Assembly (NCBI RefSeq): GCF_024753285.1
Contig: NZ_JANUGW010000001.1
Location: 62,001 to 126,000 of the forward strand
Reading direction: 5' to 3'
Length of the DNA: 64,000 nt
Origin: Massilia pinisoli
GTDB lineage: Bacteria; Pseudomonadota; Gammaproteobacteria; Burkholderiales; Burkholderiaceae_D
The translations under genes were made by a program, and so were the position numbers. How positions within the stretch are numbered: the stretch's first letter is position 1; the number at the start of each line of letters is the position of its first letter. This document shows, piece after piece, positions 15,861 through 25,177 of this stretch. The notes below the pieces were generated by a model. That model had not been told where the DNA came from. It saw only the letters and a list, made by a program, of their open reading frames with translations, and did no database searches.

Positions 15861-17798
15861 ATGATCCCATCCCGTCCGAACCTCGCCGCCGCGCTGCTGG
15901 CGCTGACCCTCGCGGCGGGCGGCGCATGGGCGGAGGCCGACGTGGCACCGCTCGCGCGGGTGGAACGCCTCGTCCGCGCGGGCGACGCGGGCGCGCTGCC
16001 CGCGCTGCTGGCCGCGCACGGCGCGATGATGGCGCGCGGCGACCCCGACCGGATCGCCTACTTGAAACTGCTGCGTCATGCGTATGTGGACGCAGGCGAC
16101 ACGGCCGCCGCCGCACAGACGGCGCAGCGCATGGTGAAGCTCGCGCGCGAACGGGGCGATGCGCTGGACGAGGCGCTCGGGATGCTGGCGGTGGCCGGTG
16201 CGCACGCCAGCCATGGCAAGACGGCCGTGCTGGCGGCCGTGAACGACGTCGATGTGCGCCATGCCGACCTGCGCGACCCCGAATTCATGGCCGCGCTGCA
16301 GCGGGCCTATGGCGACGCGTACCTGGAACTGGGCCAGCTCGACTTTGCGCGCAGCCATTATCTGAAGGCGCTCGCGATCGCGCGCGGGCATCCCGGGCTG
16401 CTCGAACCGACCGTGAACGACTTGCGCCTCGCGCTTGCGAAGGTCTATGTGTACGAGGGTGCGGCGGACAGGGTGCTGGCGACGCTGGCGGAGATCGGCC
16501 CGGACGGCGGTCCGCTTGCGCCGCCATCCGCCGTGCGCCGCCACGTCATCGAAGGCATCGCCCACGTGATGCAGGGCCACGCGGCCCTCGGACGCGCCGC
16601 CTACGACAAGGGCCTCGCCATCGCACACGCACGCGGCCTCGTGCTGCTCGAAGCGAACGCGCTGGGCAATATCGCGGACAGCTGGCTGGACGACGGCCAC
16701 TACGCCGAGGCCGAACGGACCGCGCGCGCCGCGCTTCCGCTGGCGGTCAAGGCGGGCGACCCGTCCACCCGTCACGTCGCCGAGGCGAACCTGGGCTTCG
16801 CGCTGGCCGGGCAAGGCCGGCTGGCGGAAGGGCTCGCGTACATCGACCGCGTGCTGGCGGAAAAGCGCAAGAATGCCGACTACCCCGACATGGCCAACCT
16901 GCTGCTCGAAAAGAGCCGCATGCTGGACAAGGCGGGCCGGCTGCGCGCGGCCCTGCAGGCGCTGCAGGAACAGCGCGACGTCGCGGCGAAGATCGCGGCC
17001 GGCGAGCACGAGACCATGGCGAAGGTGTTGCAGGAGCAGTTCGATGCCCAGCGCCGCGCGCTCCAGATCGAGGGGCTGCGGCGCGAGAACGCGTTGAAAG
17101 ACGAGGAGATCCGCAAGCGCCGCGTGTGGGAGCTGATCGCCTCGACGGGTGCCGCGGTGGCCCTGCTGGCGTGCGGCTTCGTGTGGCGGTTGTACCGCCG
17201 CTCCGTGCGCGCGAGTGGCCGGCTGCGCGAATTGAACGAGGAGCTGGCGTTCCACTCGACGCACGACGCGCTGACGGGCCTGTTGAACCGCCGTTCGTTC
17301 CGCGCGCAGATGGAGAGGCGCAAGCCGGGAACGGGCGGCTGCTTCATCCTGCTCGACATCGACCACTTCAAGACGATCAACGACCACCTCGGCCACGCGG
17401 CCGGTGACGAGGTGCTCGTGGAGGTGGCGCGCCGCCTGCGCGCCTGCGTGGACGCGCGCGGCCTCGTGTTGCGCTGGGGCGGCGAGGAATTCCTCGTGCA
17501 CGTCGACGGCGGCGACGCGGCCGGCCACGCAGACGTCGTACGCGGCCTGCTGTGTGCCGTGGCAGGTGCACCCGTGCGGATGGCGGACGGCCAGCATGTC
17601 GCCGTGACGATCACGGCGGGTGCGCTGGCACTGATGCCGGGCGCCGACACGGCGCTCGACTGGCAGCACGCGCTGGCGCTGGCTGACGAGGCGCTGTACC
17701 GCGGCAAGCAAGAGGGCCGCCGTTGCGCCTACCTCGTCGAGGCCGACGCCGCGGGCATCGCCGCCCGCAGCACGCGCATCGCTGCGGACTGCGGCTGA
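15861..17798 (+). CDS. Diguanylate cyclase with periplasmic TPR-like domain
   Basis: The 645-residue protein has a signal sequence (LAAALLALTLAAGGAWAEA), a long helical TPR-like sensor region (residues ~35-410), a coiled segment, a transmembrane helix (~430-450, STGAAVALLACGFVWRLY) and a GGDEF domain with GGEEF at 540-544. The position of the RxxD inhibitory site reads DARG, so product inhibition is probably absent, unlike the divergent neighbour. Predicted role: c-di-GMP production in response to a periplasmic signal or partner protein. No clear ribosome binding site is seen; TATAGT at 15812-15817 is a possible -10, though no matching -35 was found. Confidence 0.87.
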   Translation: MIPSRPNLAAALLALTLAAGGAWAEADVAPLARVERLVRAGDAGALPALLAAHGAMMARGDPDRIAYLKLLRHAYVDAGDTAAAAQTAQRMVKLARERGDALDEALGMLAVAGAHASHGKTAVLAAVNDVDVRHADLRDPEFMAALQRAYGDAYLELGQLDFARSHYLKALAIARGHPGLLEPTVNDLRLALAKVYVYEGAADRVLATLAEIGPDGGPLAPPSAVRRHVIEGIAHVMQGHAALGRAAYDKGLAIAHARGLVLLEANALGNIADSWLDDGHYAEAERTARAALPLAVKAGDPSTRHVAEANLGFALAGQGRLAEGLAYIDRVLAEKRKNADYPDMANLLLEKSRMLDKAGRLRAALQALQEQRDVAAKIAAGEHETMAKVLQEQFDAQRRALQIEGLRRENALKDEEIRKRRVWELIASTGAAVALLACGFVWRLYRRSVRASGRLRELNEELAFHSTHDALTGLLNRRSFRAQMERRKPGTGGCFILLDIDHFKTINDHLGHAAGDEVLVEVARRLRACVDARGLVLRWGGEEFLVHVDGGDAAGHADVVRGLLCAVAGAPVRMADGQHVAVTITAGALALMPGADTALDWQHALALADEALYRGKQEGRRCAYLVEADAAGIAARSTRIAADCG

Positions 17799-17814
17799 AG
17801 CGCGCCGCCCGCCG

Positions 17815-19782
17815 TCAGTGAGCCGGCATCACGAGTACCTGCAGGCCGGACGGCGTCTCGGCCGCGTGATAGACGCGCTGCGTGGCGGCCTTGAAGTCTT
17901 GCGGCTTCGCCTTCGGGATGGTGACGAACGTCTGCGGATTCAGGTCGACGAGCGGGAACCACGAGCTTTGCACCTGCACCATGATGCGGTGGCCGCGGCG
18001 GAACGTGTGGTCGATGTCGCCCAGGTGGTAGCTGATCGCCTCGACCTTGCCGGGCACGAATGCCTCCGGGTGCTCGAAGCCGTTGCGGAATTTGCCGCGC
18101 AGCGGGTTGCCCCGCACGAGCTGCTGGTAGCCGGCCATCGTGCCGTGCGGCGGCGGCACGTCGGCGCCGCGTTTCGGCTCCTCGCCCGCCGGGTATTCGG
18201 CCGGGTAGACGTCGATCAGCTTCACGACCCAGTCCGCATCCGTGCCCGTCGTCGACACGAACAGCTTCGGCGTGACGGGGCCCGCGATGGTGACGTCGTC
18301 TTCCAGCACGTCGCTCTGGTACACCAGCACGTCCGGGCGTGTGGCCGCGAAGCGCTGGTCCGACACCATGTATTCCTGCGGCACCGACGTCGCCGGGTAG
18401 CCGATGTAGGGCACCGGCTTGTTCGGATCGGACACGTATTCGTCGTAGCCCGCGCCCGCCGCCGGCTGCTGCCACGTCAGGCTGCCGCCCGGCCCGAAGT
18501 ACAGCGTGCGCGCCTTGGCCTGCACCGGTGGCCACGCCGTGTAGCGGCGCCACACGTTGCTGCCCGTCTCGAAGGAGGTCACTTCGGCGATGGGTTGTGC
18601 GGGCTTGACGCCCTTGAGCTGCTGCTCGAAGAACGGGAACTGGATGTGCTGGCGGAAGTACTCGCCCGTCTTGCTGTCGAACGACACGCGCCCCAGTTGT
18701 TTGCCGTCGTAGCGCGCCCATCCGCCGTGCACCCACGGGCCGATCACGAGGCCGTCGAACGTGCCCGGGTTGTATTTCTTGATCGTGTGGTACGTGGTGA
18801 ACGGGCCTTGCGGGTCTTCCGCGTCGAACCAGCCGCCCACGGTCAGCACCGCGGCCTTCACGTTCTTCAGGTGCGGCGCGATGGCGCGCGTCTGCCAGAA
18901 GGCATCGTACGTGTCGTGCTCGATGGTGGGTGCCAGCAGCGCGCGCTGCTTGTCTGTCATGGTGCCGAGGATGTTCGGCAGGGTGCGGTGCTTCAGGAAG
19001 AAGTCGTAGGCGTCGGCCGCGCCGTAGTCGAATTCGGCCCACGTCTTCGGTAGCGGCGTGGGGTTCTGCTGCTCCGTGAACGATGCGTAGAAGCCGAAGT
19101 TCGCGGCCAGCATGAAGGCGCCGCCGTGGTAGGAGTCGTCGCCCATGTACAGGTCCGTCACGGGCGCCTGCGGCGACGCGGCCTTGATCGCGGGGTGCGA
19201 ATCGATGATGCTCGCGGACGTGTAGAAGCCCGGATAGCTGATGCCCCAGATGCCGGCCTTGCCGTTGTTGTTCGGGACATTCTTCAACAGCCATTCCATC
19301 GTGTCGTACATGTCCTGGCTTTCCTGGCCTTCACCGGCGGCACGGCGCGGGTTCGCGTGCGGCGTCATTTCCTGCCACTTGCCCTCGGACATATAGCGGC
19401 CGCGCACGTCCTGCTTGACGAAGATATAGCCCGCGTCCTCGAATTCCTTCGATGGCCCGATCTGCTTCGGGTACCAGTCCTCGCCGTAGTGCAGCTCGCC
19501 GTCGGCCTGTACGCCCGCGCTGTACGGCGTGCGGTTGATGAGGAACGGGTAGGGCTTCGACGCGTCCTTGGGCACGTAGACGACGGTGAACAGCTTCGTC
19601 CCGTCGCGCATCGGGATGCGGTATTCGTACTTCGTGTATGTCTCGCGCAGGTCGCGCGGCGCCGGCTTGGCGTTGTCCTCGACGTGCGCGGCGTGGACGG
19701 GGACGGGCGGCAGGGCGGAGCACGCGAGGGCCACCAGCAGGGTAAGCAGGGGCAGGCGTGCGGGCAGGGAGTGACGGGTCAT
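17815..19782 (-). CDS. CocE/NonD family hydrolase (peptidase S15-like), exported
   Basis: The 655-residue protein has a signal peptide (LLTLLVALACSALPPVPVHA). The alpha/beta hydrolase domain has the nucleophile motif IWGISYPG (Ser182) and the conserved KQDVRGRYMSEG segment. A C-terminal jelly-roll X-Pro dipeptidyl-peptidase domain contains the DADWVVKLIDVYP and HTFRRGHRIMVQVQSSWFP motifs. The family includes alpha-amino-acid ester hydrolases, glutaryl-7-ACA acylases and cocaine esterase. An exported version fits beta-lactam or amino-acid ester hydrolysis, but the substrate is not settled by sequence. AAGGAA is placed before ATG 19782. It converges on the cyclase gene with 16 bases between stops. 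Confidence 0.87.
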   Translation of the reverse strand: MTRHSLPARLPLLTLLVALACSALPPVPVHAAHVEDNAKPAPRDLRETYTKYEYRIPMRDGTKLFTVVYVPKDASKPYPFLINRTPYSAGVQADGELHYGEDWYPKQIGPSKEFEDAGYIFVKQDVRGRYMSEGKWQEMTPHANPRRAAGEGQESQDMYDTMEWLLKNVPNNNGKAGIWGISYPGFYTSASIIDSHPAIKAASPQAPVTDLYMGDDSYHGGAFMLAANFGFYASFTEQQNPTPLPKTWAEFDYGAADAYDFFLKHRTLPNILGTMTDKQRALLAPTIEHDTYDAFWQTRAIAPHLKNVKAAVLTVGGWFDAEDPQGPFTTYHTIKKYNPGTFDGLVIGPWVHGGWARYDGKQLGRVSFDSKTGEYFRQHIQFPFFEQQLKGVKPAQPIAEVTSFETGSNVWRRYTAWPPVQAKARTLYFGPGGSLTWQQPAAGAGYDEYVSDPNKPVPYIGYPATSVPQEYMVSDQRFAATRPDVLVYQSDVLEDDVTIAGPVTPKLFVSTTGTDADWVVKLIDVYPAEYPAGEEPKRGADVPPPHGTMAGYQQLVRGNPLRGKFRNGFEHPEAFVPGKVEAISYHLGDIDHTFRRGHRIMVQVQSSWFPLVDLNPQTFVTIPKAKPQDFKAATQRVYHAAETPSGLQVLVMPAH

Positions 19783-19870
19783 GACTTCCTTGGCGGGGTG
19801 GTAAAAGCGGCAGTATAAATGCGCGCTCCTCCGCTGTCGCCGTTTTGTCGGCGCCGCCCGCGCCGCCGGC

Positions 19871-20671
19871 CTATTCGACGACGAATACGCGCGCCCGAGG
19901 ATCCTGCCCGCGCACGAAGTCCACGATCGCGTCCGTCGTCACGGTGTCGATCTGTCCGGCCATGCGCCGGTCGAACGGATGGTCGTCGAACGCGACGTTG
20001 GCGCGGAACATGCGGGCGCCCAGGCGGGTGACGGCCGGGATCTGCACCGTGCGCACGCGGTAGCCCTGGCCCTGCAGCCACGACTGGGCCTCGGCGCGGG
20101 TCTCGACGGCGCGCGGTGGCGCGCTGGCGGCGGCCAGGGTCTCGAGCACCCACTGGTTCGAGTTCTGGTAGCGCGTCGAATACACATAGGCCAGCATGTT
20201 GTAGTGCGGGTCGTGCAGGCGGCGCGCCGTCCGGCCCACGAGCAACTGCGCCACGCGCGCCTGCACGTCGGGCGATGGAATCACGACCTGGGCCCGGTAG
20301 CGATACAGGTCCGTCAGGAAGAAGTTGCCGACGCCGTCCACGTACAGGTCGGAGCTCGCGGTGCCGCACGCGTTCAGCTCGTGCACGACGGTCCAGCGGC
20401 CGGCCGCGTGGTCGCGCACGACGATGCCCATGTGCGAGTACTCGATGCCGTACTTGCTGAGGTCTTGGCCGGCCCGTGCCACGAGGGCGACGGTGGCGCC
20501 GCTTTCCTCGAGCGCGGCATACGCGCGTTGCGCGAGCGAGAGCGAACGGCGCACCTCGTCCACGCTCAGCGGCTCCTCGCGGCACGCCTGGCCGGCATGC
20601 GCCGGCAGCGTCGCAGCGAGCGCCAGGGCGCAGGCCAGCCGGGCGAAGCGGCGGTCAGGACGCGCGGGCAT
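19871..20671 (-). CDS. DUF2145 family exported protein
   Basis: About 266 residues. A signal peptide (FARLACALALAATLPAHA) is followed by a domain with CREEPLSVDEVRRSLSLAQ, the GIEYSHMGIVVRD and VVHELNACGTASSDLY segments, and HDPHYNMLAYVYSTRYQNSNQW, as in DUF2145 proteins. The Cys, His and Asn residues in these blocks suggest an NlpC/P60-like or transglutaminase-like hydrolase fold; that is an inference. ATG 20671 is favoured because the signal peptide follows; the frame is open to 20698. The start overlaps the end of the upstream gene by about 17 bases, indicating translational coupling. Confidence 0.75.
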   Translation of the reverse strand: MPARPDRRFARLACALALAATLPAHAGQACREEPLSVDEVRRSLSLAQRAYAALEESGATVALVARAGQDLSKYGIEYSHMGIVVRDHAAGRWTVVHELNACGTASSDLYVDGVGNFFLTDLYRYRAQVVIPSPDVQARVAQLLVGRTARRLHDPHYNMLAYVYSTRYQNSNQWVLETLAAASAPPRAVETRAEAQSWLQGQGYRVRTVQIPAVTRLGARMFRANVAFDDHPFDRRMAGQIDTVTTDAIVDFVRGQDPRARVFVVE

Positions 20672-21050
20672 GGTGCAGAAGCGCCTGGCCGACTTCATTC
20701 GGGATGAATGCGATCACCTTGCCCGACAGGACGAGCGCCTGGCCGGCCGACATGGCGACGACCTGCAGCACGGTGCCGGCGGCGATCGACAGGCCGCGCG
20801 CCGCCTCGCCGGACAGGCGCACGGTCGCGCGGCTGGCCTGGCCCGCGCCTTCGAGCACGACTTCGACACCGTCGCCCACGGCTTCCACGCTGGCGACGAC
20901 GACGCTGCCGGCGGCGCTGACGGCGACGAGCGAGCCGACGACGACGCTCCCCGTCACCTCACTGATGGCCTTCGAGGGCGCCGACGGATCGGCGGCGGAG
21001 GCGCTGGCGCAGGCCAGTCCGAGCAACGTTGCGAGCAACAAGCGTTTCAT
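20655..21050 (-). CDS. Small exported protein paired with DUF2145 gene
   Basis: The 131-residue protein has a signal peptide (MKRLLLATLLGLACASASA) followed by an Ala/Val/Gly-rich beta-like region (GSVVVGSLVAVSAAGSVVVA) and no Cys in the mature part. I do not recognise a named family. The gene overlaps the DUF2145 start, so the two are almost certainly co-translated and may act together in the periplasm. AGGAGA lies just upstream of the ATG, six bases away. Confidence 0.65.
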   Translation of the reverse strand: MKRLLLATLLGLACASASAADPSAPSKAISEVTGSVVVGSLVAVSAAGSVVVASVEAVGDGVEVVLEGAGQASRATVRLSGEAARGLSIAAGTVLQVVAMSAGQALVLSGKVIAFIPNEVGQALLHHARAS

Positions 21051-21342
21051 GATCTCTCCTTAAAGAACGTGGCGCCATGTTGCCGCGAGTACCATGCCGG
21101 GCCAAGTCCTGCTTGCAAAAGTATCATCAAGCGCCACTTTCGGTACTGCCCGGCGCTACCGGTGGGGGCGGCGGGCGGGTGGGCGGACCTGAGCGCACAC
21201 AGCCGAGGAAATCGCCGCATTTACGCACCGCCCCGGTGCGCGGCGCCGGCCGGCGGCTGCGATGCGTACCGTGCAGGGGGTATCGTCGAAACGGATTTAA
21301 TATGCGCAATCTGACGAGGGCTCAATCCGGAGGACGCACGCC
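21051..21342. other. Intergenic region between divergent transcription units
   Basis: 292 bases separate the small exported protein gene (-) from the pao operon (+). The right side holds a possible -10 TAATAT (21298-21303) and a strong ribosome binding site CCGGAGGACG before ATG 21343. I found no convincing -35, RNA gene or ORF in the rest. Confidence 0.4.
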
Positions 21343-21987
21343 ATGACCGACTCCACCGACATCAACCAGACACGGCGCGACCTGCTGATCGGCGGGGCGC
21401 TGTCCGCGACGGCCGCAGCGCTGCCGCTCGGCTGCGCGCAGGGTGCGGAGCCTGCGGCTGCCACGCCGCCGCCCGTGACGGCCAAGGTGGCGCTGCGCGT
21501 CAACGGCCAGCGCCGCGAGCTGGAACTCGACACGCGCACCACGTTGCTGGACATGCTGCGCGAGCACCTGCACCTGACGGGCACCAAGAAGGGCTGCGAC
21601 CAGGGCCAGTGCGGCGCCTGCACGGTGATCGTCGACGGCCGCAGGATCAATTCCTGTCTCAGTCTCGCCGTGATGCACGAGGGTGCGGAAGTCACGACGA
21701 TCGAAGGCCTCGGCACGCCCGACAAGCTGCATCCGCTGCAGGCCGCGTTCGTGAAGCACGACGGCTACCAGTGCGGCTATTGCACGCCGGGGCAGATCTG
21801 TTCGGCCGTGGCGGCGCTGGACGAGATCCGGCGCGGCGTGCCGAGCCACGTGAGCGCGGACCTGAACGCGCAGCCGCTGCTGTCGCCGGCGGAGCTGCGC
21901 GAGCGCATGAGCGGCAACATCTGCCGCTGCGGGGCGTACTCGAACATCATCGACGCCATCTCCGAGGTCGCCGGAGGCAAGACATGA
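21343..21987 (+). CDS. paoA: Aldehyde oxidoreductase 2Fe-2S subunit (PaoA-like)
   Basis: The 214-residue protein has a Tat-type N-terminus ([20 protein letters not shown]). The plant-type ferredoxin domain has [16 protein letters not shown] and a later Cys. The helical second [2Fe-2S] domain has [10 protein letters not shown] and CRCGAYSNI. This is the electron-transfer subunit of the xanthine dehydrogenase family, closest in plan to E. coli PaoA (YagT), exported by Tat as part of a heterotrimer that oxidises aromatic and other aldehydes in the periplasm. The stop overlaps the next ATG (ATGA). Confidence 0.88.
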   Translation: MTDSTDINQTRRDLLIGGALSATAAALPLGCAQGAEPAAATPPPVTAKVALRVNGQRRELELDTRTTLLDMLREHLHLTGTKKGCDQGQCGACTVIVDGRRINSCLSLAVMHEGAEVTTIEGLGTPDKLHPLQAAFVKHDGYQCGYCTPGQICSAVAALDEIRRGVPSHVSADLNAQPLLSPAELRERMSGNICRCGAYSNIIDAISEVAGGKT

Positions 21988-22937
21988 AAGCGTTCACGTA
22001 CCAGCGCGCCGGCACGCCGGCCGAAGCGGCGGCTGCCGCCGCCCAGCATCCGGGCGCACGCTTCATCGCCGGCGGCACGAACCTGCTCGACCTGATGAAG
22101 CTCGAGATCGAGACGCCGCCTCACCTCGTCGACGTCAATGGCCTGGAGCTCGACAAGATCGAACCGACGCCGGACGGCGGCCTGCGCGTGGGCGCCCTCG
22201 TGCGCAACACGGACCTCGCGTCCGACCTGCGGGTGCGGCGCGACTACGCCGTGCTGGCGCGCGCGCTGCTCGCAGGCGCGTCGGCCCAGCTGCGCAACAA
22301 GGCGACGACGGCGGGCAACCTGCTGCAGCGCACCCGCTGCCCGTATTTCTACGACACGAACATGGCGTGCAACAAGCGCAAGCCGGGCAGCGGCTGTTCC
22401 GCGATCGGCGGCTACACGCGCCCGCTGGCCATCGTCGGCCACAGCGACGCATGCATCGCCACGCACCCGAGCGACATGGCGGTGGCGATGCAGTTGCTTG
22501 ACGCTGGTGTCGAGACCGTGCGCCCGGACGGCACGGCACGCACGATCCCCATCGCCGATTTCTACCGGCTGCCCGGGACGACGCCGCACATCGAGAACAC
22601 GCTCGCGCCCGGCGAGTTGATCACGGCCGTCACCTTGCCGAAGCCGATCAAGGGCAAGCACTACTACCACAAGGTGCGCGACCGCTCGTCGTATGCGTTT
22701 GCGCTCGTGTCGGTGGCAGCCGTCGTGCAGCGGGACGGCAGCGGGCGCGTCGCGCTGGGCGGCGTCGCACACCGGCCGTGGCGCGTGCCGGCCGCCGAGA
22801 GCCGCATGCCACAAGGGGCCAAGGCCGTCACCGACGAGCTGCTGGCGGGGGCGCGGACGACGAACGACAATGCGTTCAAGGTCCCGCTCGTCGAGCGCAC
22901 GCTGGCCGCCGTGCTGGCCGATGCACGCAAGGCATGA
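21984..22937 (+). CDS. paoB: Aldehyde oxidoreductase FAD subunit (PaoB-like)
   Basis: The 317-residue CO-dehydrogenase-flavoprotein-type FAD domain starts [15 protein letters not shown], with [13 protein letters not shown] and [18 protein letters not shown] binding the FAD. Cysteines in [26 protein letters not shown] match the additional [4Fe-4S] cluster known in E. coli PaoB (YagS) and absent from most xanthine oxidases. It has no signal peptide of its own, so export would be with the Tat-bearing PaoA subunit. It overlaps paoA by four bases. Confidence 0.88.
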   Translation: MKAFTYQRAGTPAEAAAAAAQHPGARFIAGGTNLLDLMKLEIETPPHLVDVNGLELDKIEPTPDGGLRVGALVRNTDLASDLRVRRDYAVLARALLAGASAQLRNKATTAGNLLQRTRCPYFYDTNMACNKRKPGSGCSAIGGYTRPLAIVGHSDACIATHPSDMAVAMQLLDAGVETVRPDGTARTIPIADFYRLPGTTPHIENTLAPGELITAVTLPKPIKGKHYYHKVRDRSSYAFALVSVAAVVQRDGSGRVALGGVAHRPWRVPAAESRMPQGAKAVTDELLAGARTTNDNAFKVPLVERTLAAVLADARKA

Positions 22938-22947
22938 GGAGGCAGCG

Positions 22948-25155
22948 ATGAAATTCACGACACCCGCCACGACGAATCCCATCGACCGCCTGCAGGTGGT
23001 CGGCAAGCCGACGGACCGCATCGACGGCCCGTTCAAGACGACCGGTACGGCGCCCTATGCGTACGAACGGCACGATGCCGTACCGGACGCCGCCTACGGC
23101 TGGGTCGTCGGCGCCGCCATCGCGAAAGGCCGCATCACGAAGATCGACACCGCGGCCGCACGGGCCGCGCCAGGTGTGATCGCCATTGTGACGTATGAGA
23201 ACGCGGGCAAGCTGGGGAAGGGCGACAAGAACACGGCGCGGTTGCTCGCGGGGCCCGAGGTGCAGCACTATCACCAGGCGGTCGCCGTCGTCGTCGCGCA
23301 GACGTTCGAGCAGGCGCGGGCCGCGGCGAGCCTCGTGCACGTCGAGTATGCGCCGCAAAAGGGCGTGTACGATCTCGAGGCGGCGATGAACGCGGCCGGC
23401 CCGGCCGGCAGCAAGCAGAAGGACAAGTCGACGACGAAGGTGGGCGACTTCGACCACGCGTTCGCGACGGTGCCCGTCAAGCTGGACGCCGTCTACAAGA
23501 CGCCCGACCAGACGCACGCGATGATGGAGCCGCACGCGTCGATCGCCGTCTGGCAAGGCAACAAGCTCACGTTGTACACGTCGAACCAGATGGTGCACTG
23601 GGGCGTGCAGGACATGGCGAAGACGCTGGGCATCCCGGAGGCCGACGTGCGGCTCGTGTCGCCTTACATCGGTGGCGGCTTCGGCGGCAAGTTGTTCCTC
23701 CGTTCGGAAGCGCTGCTGGCGGCGCTGGGGGCAAAAGCGGCGGGCCGGCCCGTGAAGGTGACGTTGCAGCGTGCCCTCATGATGAACAACACGACGCACC
23801 GTCCCGCGACGATCCAGCACATCCGCATCGGCGCCACGCGCGAGGGGCGCATCGCGGCGATCGCGCACGAGAGCTGGTCCGGCGACTTGCCGGGCGGCTC
23901 GCCGGAAACGGCGGTCAACCAGACGCGCCTGTTCTACGCGGGCGCGAACCGCTTCACGCAGATGCGGCTCGCGGTGCTCGACCTCGCGGAAGGCAATGCG
24001 ATGCGCGCGCCCGGCGAGGCGCCGGGCCTGATGGCGCTGGAGATCGCGATGGACGAGCTGGCGGAAAAGCTCGGCATGGACCCCGTGATGCTGAGGATCG
24101 TGAACGACACGACGGTGGACCCGGAAAAGCCCGGCCGCAAGTTCTCGACGCGGCGCTTCGTCGACACCCTGCGCGTGGGCGCCGAGCGCTTCGGCTGGAG
24201 CAAGCGCAATCCCAAGCCGGGCCAGGTGCGCGACGGCCGCTGGCTCGTCGGCTACGGCATGGCCGGCGCGTTCCGCAACAACATCAACATGAAGTCGGGC
24301 GCGCGCGTGCGGCTCGAGCGCGACGGCACCGTGACTGTCGAGACGGACATGACGGACATCGGCACCGGCACCTACACGATCATCGGCCAGACGGCGGCCG
24401 AGATGCTGGGTGTGCCGCTCGCGCGCGTGACCGTACGCCTGGGCGACTCGACGTATCCGGTGTCGGCCGGCTCCGGCGGCCAGTGGGGCGGCAACAGCTC
24501 GACGGCCGGCGTGTACGCGGCCTGCGTCAAGCTGCGCGAGCACGTGGCAAAGAAGCTGGGCCTGGACCCGGCGCACGCGGAATTCGCCGACGGCATGGTG
24601 CGCGCCGGCGGCAAGGCGCAGCCGCTCGCGCAGGCGGCGCGCGACGGCGCGGTCGTCGGCGAAGACACGATGGAATACGGCGAGCTCGCGAAAACGTACC
24701 AGCAGTCGACGTTCGGCGCGCATTTCGTCGAGGTCGCGGTGGACGCGGCGACGGCGGAGGTGCGCGTGCGCCGCATGCTGGCCGTCTGTGCGGCGGGCCG
24801 TATCCTGAATCCGAAATCGGCGCGCAGCCAGGTGATCGGCGCGATGACGATGGGCGTGGGCGCCGCGCTGATGGAAGACCTCGTCGTGGACAAGCGCGTC
24901 GGCTTCTTCGTCAACCACGACCTGGCCGGCTACGAGGTGCCGGTTCACGCGGACATCCCGCACCAGGAGGTGATCTTCCTCGACGAGACGGACCCGACGT
25001 CGTCGCCGATGAAGGCCAAGGGCGTCGGGGAACTCGGCATCTGCGGCGTGGCGGCTGCGGTGGCGAATGGGATCTACAACGCCACCGGCGTGCGCGTGCG
25101 CGACTATCCCGTCACGCTCGACAAGCTGCTGCCGGGGATGCCCGCCTATGTTTGA
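22948..25155 (+). CDS. paoC: Aldehyde oxidoreductase molybdenum subunit (PaoC-like)
   Basis: The 735-residue protein is preceded by GAGGAGGCAGCG. It contains the molybdenum-cofactor-binding domains of the xanthine dehydrogenase family: YIGGGFGGK, MRAPGEAPGLMALE, and the catalytic-glutamate region MKAKGVGELGICG near the C-terminus. PaoC (YagR) of E. coli binds molybdopterin cytosine dinucleotide. The E. coli operon also has the insertion chaperone paoD, and no XdhC/PaoD-like gene follows here, so maturation would rely on a chaperone encoded elsewhere. The gene ends 22 bases before the histidine kinase start. Confidence 0.88.
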   Translation: MKFTTPATTNPIDRLQVVGKPTDRIDGPFKTTGTAPYAYERHDAVPDAAYGWVVGAAIAKGRITKIDTAAARAAPGVIAIVTYENAGKLGKGDKNTARLLAGPEVQHYHQAVAVVVAQTFEQARAAASLVHVEYAPQKGVYDLEAAMNAAGPAGSKQKDKSTTKVGDFDHAFATVPVKLDAVYKTPDQTHAMMEPHASIAVWQGNKLTLYTSNQMVHWGVQDMAKTLGIPEADVRLVSPYIGGGFGGKLFLRSEALLAALGAKAAGRPVKVTLQRALMMNNTTHRPATIQHIRIGATREGRIAAIAHESWSGDLPGGSPETAVNQTRLFYAGANRFTQMRLAVLDLAEGNAMRAPGEAPGLMALEIAMDELAEKLGMDPVMLRIVNDTTVDPEKPGRKFSTRRFVDTLRVGAERFGWSKRNPKPGQVRDGRWLVGYGMAGAFRNNINMKSGARVRLERDGTVTVETDMTDIGTGTYTIIGQTAAEMLGVPLARVTVRLGDSTYPVSAGSGGQWGGNSSTAGVYAACVKLREHVAKKLGLDPAHAEFADGMVRAGGKAQPLAQAARDGAVVGEDTMEYGELAKTYQQSTFGAHFVEVAVDAATAEVRVRRMLAVCAAGRILNPKSARSQVIGAMTMGVGAALMEDLVVDKRVGFFVNHDLAGYEVPVHADIPHQEVIFLDETDPTSSPMKAKGVGELGICGVAAAVANGIYNATGVRVRDYPVTLDKLLPGMPAYV

Positions 25156-25177
25156 ACACGCTAGAATGGAGGACGCG

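Noticed and set aside
21127..21309. Short open frames in the pao upstream region
   Set aside because: Pro/Arg-rich products with no ribosome binding site, overlapping the probable promoter.
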